The notes under the pieces are model-generated. The model was not told where the DNA came from and ran no database searches. It saw only the letters and a program-made list of their open reading frames with translations. From Dongia_A sp035274225 (GTDB lineage: Bacteria > Pseudomonadota > Alphaproteobacteria > Dongiales > Dongiaceae), in the NCBI GenBank assembly GCA_035274225.1, contig DATEOK010000464.1, positions 1 to 10,172 of the forward strand: a stretch of DNA of 10,172 nucleotides. The letters run 5' to 3'. The position numbers and the translations under genes were made by a program. This document shows, piece by piece, positions 6,733 to 10,172 of this stretch (position 1 is its first letter; each line of letters begins with the position of its first letter).

Positions 6733-6831
6733 GCCCCTCCTGCACCGTTCGTCCGGGACCAAACCATCCTAGCGTGACCTTGCACGCTGATCGCGCGACA
6801 CTTGCGCGTCTCCTACGGCAAGGTCTTTATC

Positions 6832-8022
6832 ATGTCGCCTGCATTGTCCGAAGAAGTGGTGTTGTTCCCCGAAAGCCTGCTGACGGCGGCCGCTCACCCT
6901 GATCCCTATCCCTATTACGCAGCCTTGCTGGCCTACCGTCCGTTCTATCGGGAGCATCGTCTTGGCCTGTGGATTGCGCTCGGCGCCAGGGACGTCACCG
7001 AGGTGTTGTCGAGCGAATACGTGCGCGTGCGGTCCCCGGCTGAACCGGTGCCGGCCGCGATCGCAGGCGCTCCGGCCGGCGAGATATTCAAGGACCTGGT
7101 GCGGATGAACGACGGACCGCGCCATGCCCAGGCCAAGGCAGCGATCGAGGCGTACCTCTCCGCATGCGATGCCGCACAGGTTGCGGACCTCGCGCGGCGC
7201 GACGCGACGGTGCTGGCCCGCACGCTTCCTATCCAGCAGCGCCAGGGGCTCGACCTTTTCAGTGCCAGTTTGCCGGTGCGCGTGGTGGCGCAGATGATCG
7301 GCCTGCCGGAGGATACCGCCGGTCAATGCGCGGCGTTGACTGGCGACTTTGTGCGCTGCCTGTCGCCGCTCAGCGGCCCGCATGAGATCGCGCACAGCAA
7401 TACGGCCGCGGAGTCGCTGTTGCAGGTGCTGCATGATGCCTGGCAGCGGAACAACGGCCTTGCCTCGCATGCCGAGCGGCTGCGTGAGCTTGGACTCGGC
7501 GAACGCGAAGCTGTCCTCGCCAATCTCGTCGGATTCATGTCGCAGACCTGCGAAGCAACCGCCGGCCTGATCGGCAATACATTGCTCGCGCTGGCGCACC
7601 GCCCGCAGCTGCGCCGCCGGATCGCCGACGAGGATGCGCTGCTCCAGCCTGTCATCGAGGAGGTCGCGCGCCACGACCCCTCGGTGCACAACACCCGCCG
7701 CTTCGTTGCGGAGGATTGCGTGATCGCGGGCGAGGCGCTGAAACGGGGCGATCAGATCCTGGTCGTGCTCGCTGCCGCCAACCGCGACCCGGCGCATTGC
7801 GAGCGGCCGCATGTCTTTGATCCGGACCGCGCCGACCGCCGGAGCTTCACCTTCGGTGCCGGCCGGCACGCCTGCGCCGGACAGGCCATTGCTACCGCCA
7901 TCGCGGCGGCAGGCATCCGGGCGCTGACCGCGCAGGGTCTCGATATCGCCGCGCTCGCCGGCCCGATAGAGTACCGGAAGTACATCAACAGCCGCATCCC
8001 ATTGTTCGGAGGTATTGCATGA
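6832..8022 (+). CDS. Cytochrome P450
   Basis: This 396-aa heme-thiolate monooxygenase has no membrane anchor, as is usual for bacterial P450s that take electrons from ferredoxin. Start ATG 6832 has AAGG 8 nt upstream; a TTG at 6802 would add 10 residues but lacks a comparable site. Diagnostic motifs are the K-helix ExxR (EVAR, E277-R280), an Arg-containing segment after it (VHNTRRF), and the heme loop FTFGAGRHACAGQ with the heme-ligand cysteine at 348. The early DGPRHAQAKAAIEAYLS segment matches the C-helix 'H.R.R' region only loosely. In the I-helix, TCEATAGLIGN occupies the place of the usual A-G-x-(D/E)-T-T: the acid is kept, but the O2-activating Thr is replaced by Ala with Thr next. Its stop overlaps the ABM gene start (ATGA). 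No ferredoxin or reductase gene is adjacent. Substrate unknown. Confidence 0.93.
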   Translation: MSPALSEEVVLFPESLLTAAAHPDPYPYYAALLAYRPFYREHRLGLWIALGARDVTEVLSSEYVRVRSPAEPVPAAIAGAPAGEIFKDLVRMNDGPRHAQAKAAIEAYLSACDAAQVADLARRDATVLARTLPIQQRQGLDLFSASLPVRVVAQMIGLPEDTAGQCAALTGDFVRCLSPLSGPHEIAHSNTAAESLLQVLHDAWQRNNGLASHAERLRELGLGEREAVLANLVGFMSQTCEATAGLIGNTLLALAHRPQLRRRIADEDALLQPVIEEVARHDPSVHNTRRFVAEDCVIAGEALKRGDQILVVLAAANRDPAHCERPHVFDPDRADRRSFTFGAGRHACAGQAIATAIAAAGIRALTAQGLDIAALAGPIEYRKYINSRIPLFGGIA

Positions 8023-8363
8023 TCGCCGTCATTTTCGAAGTCTGGCCCGATCCCGATCACCGCAGCGACTATTTCGACCTCGCCGCCGCGCTGAAGCCGC
8101 AGCTCGAGAAGATCGATGGGTTCATCTCGGTCGAACGCTTCGAGAGCCTGACCGACAAGGGCAAGGTCCTCTCCCTCTCCTTCTGGCGCGACGAGGACGC
8201 GGTCGCGCGCTGGCGCAACCTGGCGGACCACCGCGCCGCGCAGGCAAAGGGCCGCGGCGGCATCTTCTCGGACTACCGCCTGCGCATCGCGAGCGTGGTG
8301 CGTGACTATGGGATGAATGAGAGGGCGGAAGCGCCGAAGGATTCGCAGGCGAGGCATGGGTAA
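8019..8363 (+). CDS. ABM-fold (antibiotic biosynthesis monooxygenase-like) protein
   Basis: This 114-aa protein is of the dimeric alpha/beta-barrel ABM superfamily. It opens IAVIFEVWPDPDHRSDYFDLA, followed by LKPQLEKIDGFISVERFES, LSLSFWRDEDAVARWRN and DHRAAQAKGRG, with a final strand DYRLRIASVVRDYGM. These are the beta-strand / 'GFISxE' / 'sFW.de.a...W' features of the family. Members include cofactor-free monooxygenases, heme-degrading enzymes and many of unknown role; residues here do not decide among them. Start ATG 8019 follows GGAGG (8008-8012) at 6 nt, and its ATGA overlaps the P450 stop, indicating translational coupling and probably a shared pathway. The C-terminal 15 residues are polar and probably disordered. 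Confidence 0.85.
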   Translation: MIAVIFEVWPDPDHRSDYFDLAAALKPQLEKIDGFISVERFESLTDKGKVLSLSFWRDEDAVARWRNLADHRAAQAKGRGGIFSDYRLRIASVVRDYGMNERAEAPKDSQARHG

Positions 8364-8387
8364 GCGCCATCCACGCTCTTCAATACT

Positions 8388-8503
8388 GTCATCCCGGGCA
8401 AGCAGCGAAGCTGCGCGACCCGGGACCCATACGGACTAAAAGCGCTGCGGTGAGATGGCATAGGTCCCGGCTCTGCGCCGCTGCGCGGCTTGGCCGGGAT
8501 AAC
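8388..8503. repeat. Large imperfect intergenic palindrome
   Basis: The left arm runs 8388-8431, starting GTCATCCCGGGCAAGC and ending GACCCGGGACCCATA. The right arm, 8461-8503, starts TAGGTCCCGG and ends GGCTTGGCCGGGATAAC. The arms are imperfect reverse complements of about 43 bp around a 29-bp centre. Each arm also folds on itself (CCCGG near both ends). It fills the gap between the convergent ABM and YmdB-family genes, where it could act as a two-way transcription barrier. It resembles dispersed REP-like palindromes I recall from Bradyrhizobium and relatives; only one copy is visible here. Confidence 0.75.
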
Positions 8504-8520
8504 ATGTGAAGAAGCGACAG

Positions 8521-9336
8521 CTAGCCAGCGATGCTTGTCTGGCTCAGCTTCCCGCCCAGCCGCACCGGCTGCACCGACTTCGCCAGCCCGGTCGCATCAT
8601 CCGTCTCCACCAGCACCGCGCACAGCGTGCCCGGCCCATTGGCGGCGGACAGGCGCTCGGTCGGCATCTTGCGGGTGAAGCGGGCGATCGGCATCGATTT
8701 CTCCATGCCGATGACGGAATCATAGTCGCCGCACATGCCGGCGTCCGACTGATAGGCGGTGCCCTTGGCCAGGATCATGTGATCGGCGGTCGGCACATGC
8801 GTGTGGGTGCCGACGCATAGCGACACGCGACCATCGACCACGTGGCCCATCGCCATCTTCTCGCTGGTCGCCTCGCCGTGGAAGTCGAGGATGACGGCGT
8901 CGCAATTGCCGCCCAGGCGATGTCCGTTCAGCAGCTGGTCGATCTGCTGGAACGGATCGTCGAGCGGGTCCATGAACAGGCGGCCCATCAGGTTGATGAC
9001 GCCGACCTTCTTGCCCCTGGCCGTCTGGTAGATGCCGGCTCCCTTGCCCGGCGTGCCGGCCGGGAAGTTGAACGGCCGCAGCAGGCGCGCATCATTGCCG
9101 ATGAAGCCGACCGTCTCCTTCTGGTCCCAGACATGGTTGCCGGTGGTGACGCAATCGACGCCGGCGCCGTAGAGGTCGTCACAGATCTTCTTGGTGATGC
9201 CGAAGCCGCCGGCGGCGTTCTCGCCGTTCGCCACCACGAAATCGATCTTGTGGTCGCGCTTCAGTGCCGGCAGGCGCTCGACGACGACGTCGCGCCCGGC
9301 CCTTCCCACGATGTCGCCGCAGAACAACAGACGCAT
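8521..9336 (-). CDS. ymdB: YmdB-family (TIGR00282) metallophosphoesterase
   Basis: This 271-aa cytosolic binuclear-metal phosphoesterase belongs to the Bacillus YmdB family, which hydrolyses 2',3'-cyclic nucleotides. Every expected metal or active-site residue is visible: D8 (CGDIVGRAG), E39 and N40 (ANGENAAGG), N67 and H68 (TTGNHVWD), H153 (DFHGEATSEK), H178 and H180 (GTHTHVPTADH). Length and the terminal VETDDATGLA region fit the family. ATG 9336 is preferred over the in-frame TTG at 9345 because it leaves the family-standard N-terminus MRLLFCGDIVG. It lies 2 bp after the cyclo-ligase stop, so the two genes are almost certainly co-transcribed and coupled. The gene neighbourhood does not say what it does in this organism. 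Confidence 0.95.
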   Translation of the reverse strand: MRLLFCGDIVGRAGRDVVVERLPALKRDHKIDFVVANGENAAGGFGITKKICDDLYGAGVDCVTTGNHVWDQKETVGFIGNDARLLRPFNFPAGTPGKGAGIYQTARGKKVGVINLMGRLFMDPLDDPFQQIDQLLNGHRLGGNCDAVILDFHGEATSEKMAMGHVVDGRVSLCVGTHTHVPTADHMILAKGTAYQSDAGMCGDYDSVIGMEKSMPIARFTRKMPTERLSAANGPGTLCAVLVETDDATGLAKSVQPVRLGGKLSQTSIAG

Positions 9337-9338
9337 GG

Positions 9339-9971
9339 CTACCAAACCTGATTCATGGCGGCGATCACCTCGGCAGGGACGCTCGCGAAATGATGCGCGG
9401 CTTTCTCGGTCACGATCCAGTCTAGCGGCTGGTCATAGTCGTCGCGTGGCACGCGTGCCACGTGCTGCGCCGAGAACGCGACACCTACCGCCAGTGGATC
9501 GGCCGCGCTGCCGGTGCGCAGCTTGTCGAGGGTGCGGTCATAGAAGCCGCCGCCATAGCCGAGGCGATAGCCCTCCGCATCGAACGCCAGCAGCGGCACG
9601 ATCAGCACCTGCGGCTCGACCTCTGGTGCGCTCGGCGGCGGCACCTCCGTACCGAAGCCGCCACTCACCAGCGCCATGCCGGGATGCCACTGGCGGAAGA
9701 GCAGCGGCTGGCCCTTCTTCACCACCACCGGCAGCCCGATCGGATGCCCAGAGGCGTGGAGCTGTGCCAATAGCGGCTTGACGTCGATCTCCTCGCCCAT
9801 CGGCCAAAAGCCGGAGACGGCGGCGCCGGCCGGCACGTCGACCGACTGCTTGAAATGCTGCATCAGCGCGAGGCCCGCCTGCGGGTGCGCGGCGTGCGCC
9901 TGCTTGCGGCGCACGCCAGCCTCGCGCCGGAGGTTGGCCTTCAGCGCTTGGGTCTCAACGGCATCAATCAA
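9339..9971 (-). CDS. ygfA: 5-formyltetrahydrofolate cyclo-ligase
   Basis: This cytosolic folate enzyme (MTHFS) converts 5-formyl-THF plus ATP to 5,10-methenyl-THF. Recognised by LKANLRREAGVRRKQA at the N-terminus, SGFWPMGEEIDVKPLL, a central QWHPGM segment and the signature VPLLAFDAEGYRLGYGGGFYDRTL with its Gly-rich loop, then AVGVAFSAQ and PLDWIVTE. The first ATG in frame (10037) would give 232 aa, but its upstream part overlaps a probable 6S RNA and adds 22 residues lacking family resemblance. TTG at 9971 has AGGA 9 nt upstream and yields a 210-aa protein beginning IDAVETQALKANLRREAG, closer to normal length. The start is therefore inferred. The enzyme sits between 6S RNA upstream and the YmdB-family gene downstream, an arrangement familiar in alphaproteobacteria. 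Confidence 0.9.
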   Translation of the reverse strand: MIDAVETQALKANLRREAGVRRKQAHAAHPQAGLALMQHFKQSVDVPAGAAVSGFWPMGEEIDVKPLLAQLHASGHPIGLPVVVKKGQPLLFRQWHPGMALVSGGFGTEVPPPSAPEVEPQVLIVPLLAFDAEGYRLGYGGGFYDRTLDKLRTGSAADPLAVGVAFSAQHVARVPRDDYDQPLDWIVTEKAAHHFASVPAEVIAAMNQVW

Positions 9972-10004
9972 TCGAGAAAGTCCTGGCAAAACCGGGTTGG
10001 TAAA

Positions 10005-10172
10005 GTGGGCGGCGCCACATAGGCCGATGGCACGCATGATCCTCTAAGGCCTGCACTCAGCAGGTGGGCGCCGTGTGCCGAGACCACGGTCTCGGTAGGG
10101 ACAGCTCCCTAGAGGTGACGTATGGCCCCAGGGATACTCGTCCTGTCGCACCCGGCAGCAATCCGCCCGGGG
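10005..10172 (-). ncRNA. ssrS: 6S RNA (SsrS), 5' end at or just beyond the window edge
   Basis: Read on the minus strand, this has the hallmarks of 6S RNA, which binds sigma70-RNA polymerase holoenzyme. A segment CCCTGGGGCC leads to two hairpins: AGGGA/UCCCU, then a perfect CCGAGACC-GU-GGUCUCGG hairpin (10078-10095). Next come GCGCCCACCUGC and the small 3'-bubble hairpin CCUGC-UGAGU-GCAGG. GGGCGG (10163-10168) can pair with CCGCCC (10007-10012) as part of a closing stem, giving roughly 165 nt. The position directly upstream of a 5-formyl-THF cyclo-ligase gene is the classic 6S linkage. Ends are estimated from the pairing, and the 5' end may lie just outside. Identification is from memory of the family's structure, not a covariance search. 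Confidence 0.75.

Noticed and set aside
6780..6800. Small hairpin GCGTG/CACGC near 6773-6788 as a terminator or regulatory element before the P450
   Set aside because: The stem is only 5 bp, with no T-run, and is easily expected by chance in GC-rich DNA.
6769..7869. 366-codon minus-strand frame opposite the P450
   Set aside because: The P450 frame has ExxR and heme-Cys motifs; the antisense frame shows none and reflects GC codon bias.

Overview
The window looks like chromosomal DNA from a GC-rich alphaproteobacterium, most likely Rhizobiales (Bradyrhizobium-like). The reasons are the strong G/C third-position bias, the 6S RNA / 5-formyltetrahydrofolate cyclo-ligase / YmdB-type phosphodiesterase order at the right end, and a 'GTCATCCCGG...CCGGGATAAC' intergenic palindrome of a kind I recall from that group. 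The organism call is inference.

Left part (1-4867): a tandem array of secreted paralogues, all on +. The window opens inside the first copy (only its last 288 codons are present), followed by two complete copies of 571 and 570 aa. Each complete copy has a Sec signal peptide, a mature start 'WERPH..G.NS.F', a PQQ/quinoprotein-like beta-propeller, a variable Pro/Thr/Ser-rich linker and a C-terminal six-cysteine domain. The cysteine spacing is identical in all three copies (C-x7-C-x12-C-x27-C-x4-C-x7-C). Between copies 2 and 3 lies a scar. It joins the tail of a minus-strand SRPBCC gene, related to the intact one at 4870-5361, to the last codons of a further propeller copy. The array therefore appears to have expanded and contracted by recombination and may once have included the SRPBCC gene.

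Middle (4870-6732): on the minus strand, an ArsR-type regulator followed by an AHSA1/SRPBCC-domain protein form a probable two-gene operon, converging on propeller copy 3 with only 2 bp between stops. Divergent from the regulator is a small secreted protein of unknown function.

Right-middle (6832-8503): a cytochrome P450 translationally coupled (ATGA overlap) to a small antibiotic-biosynthesis-monooxygenase-like (ABM) protein. A large imperfect palindrome follows and separates this pair from the housekeeping genes. The P450 has Ala where the conserved I-helix Thr is expected.

Right end (8521-10172, minus strand): a probable 6S RNA, a 5-formyltetrahydrofolate cyclo-ligase and a YmdB-family phosphodiesterase, in that order of transcription. 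The first ATG of the cyclo-ligase frame falls inside the 6S RNA, so a downstream TTG start is preferred.

The least explained part is the propeller/six-Cys array with its chimeric scar. I see no defence system, CRISPR array, transposase or phage gene.
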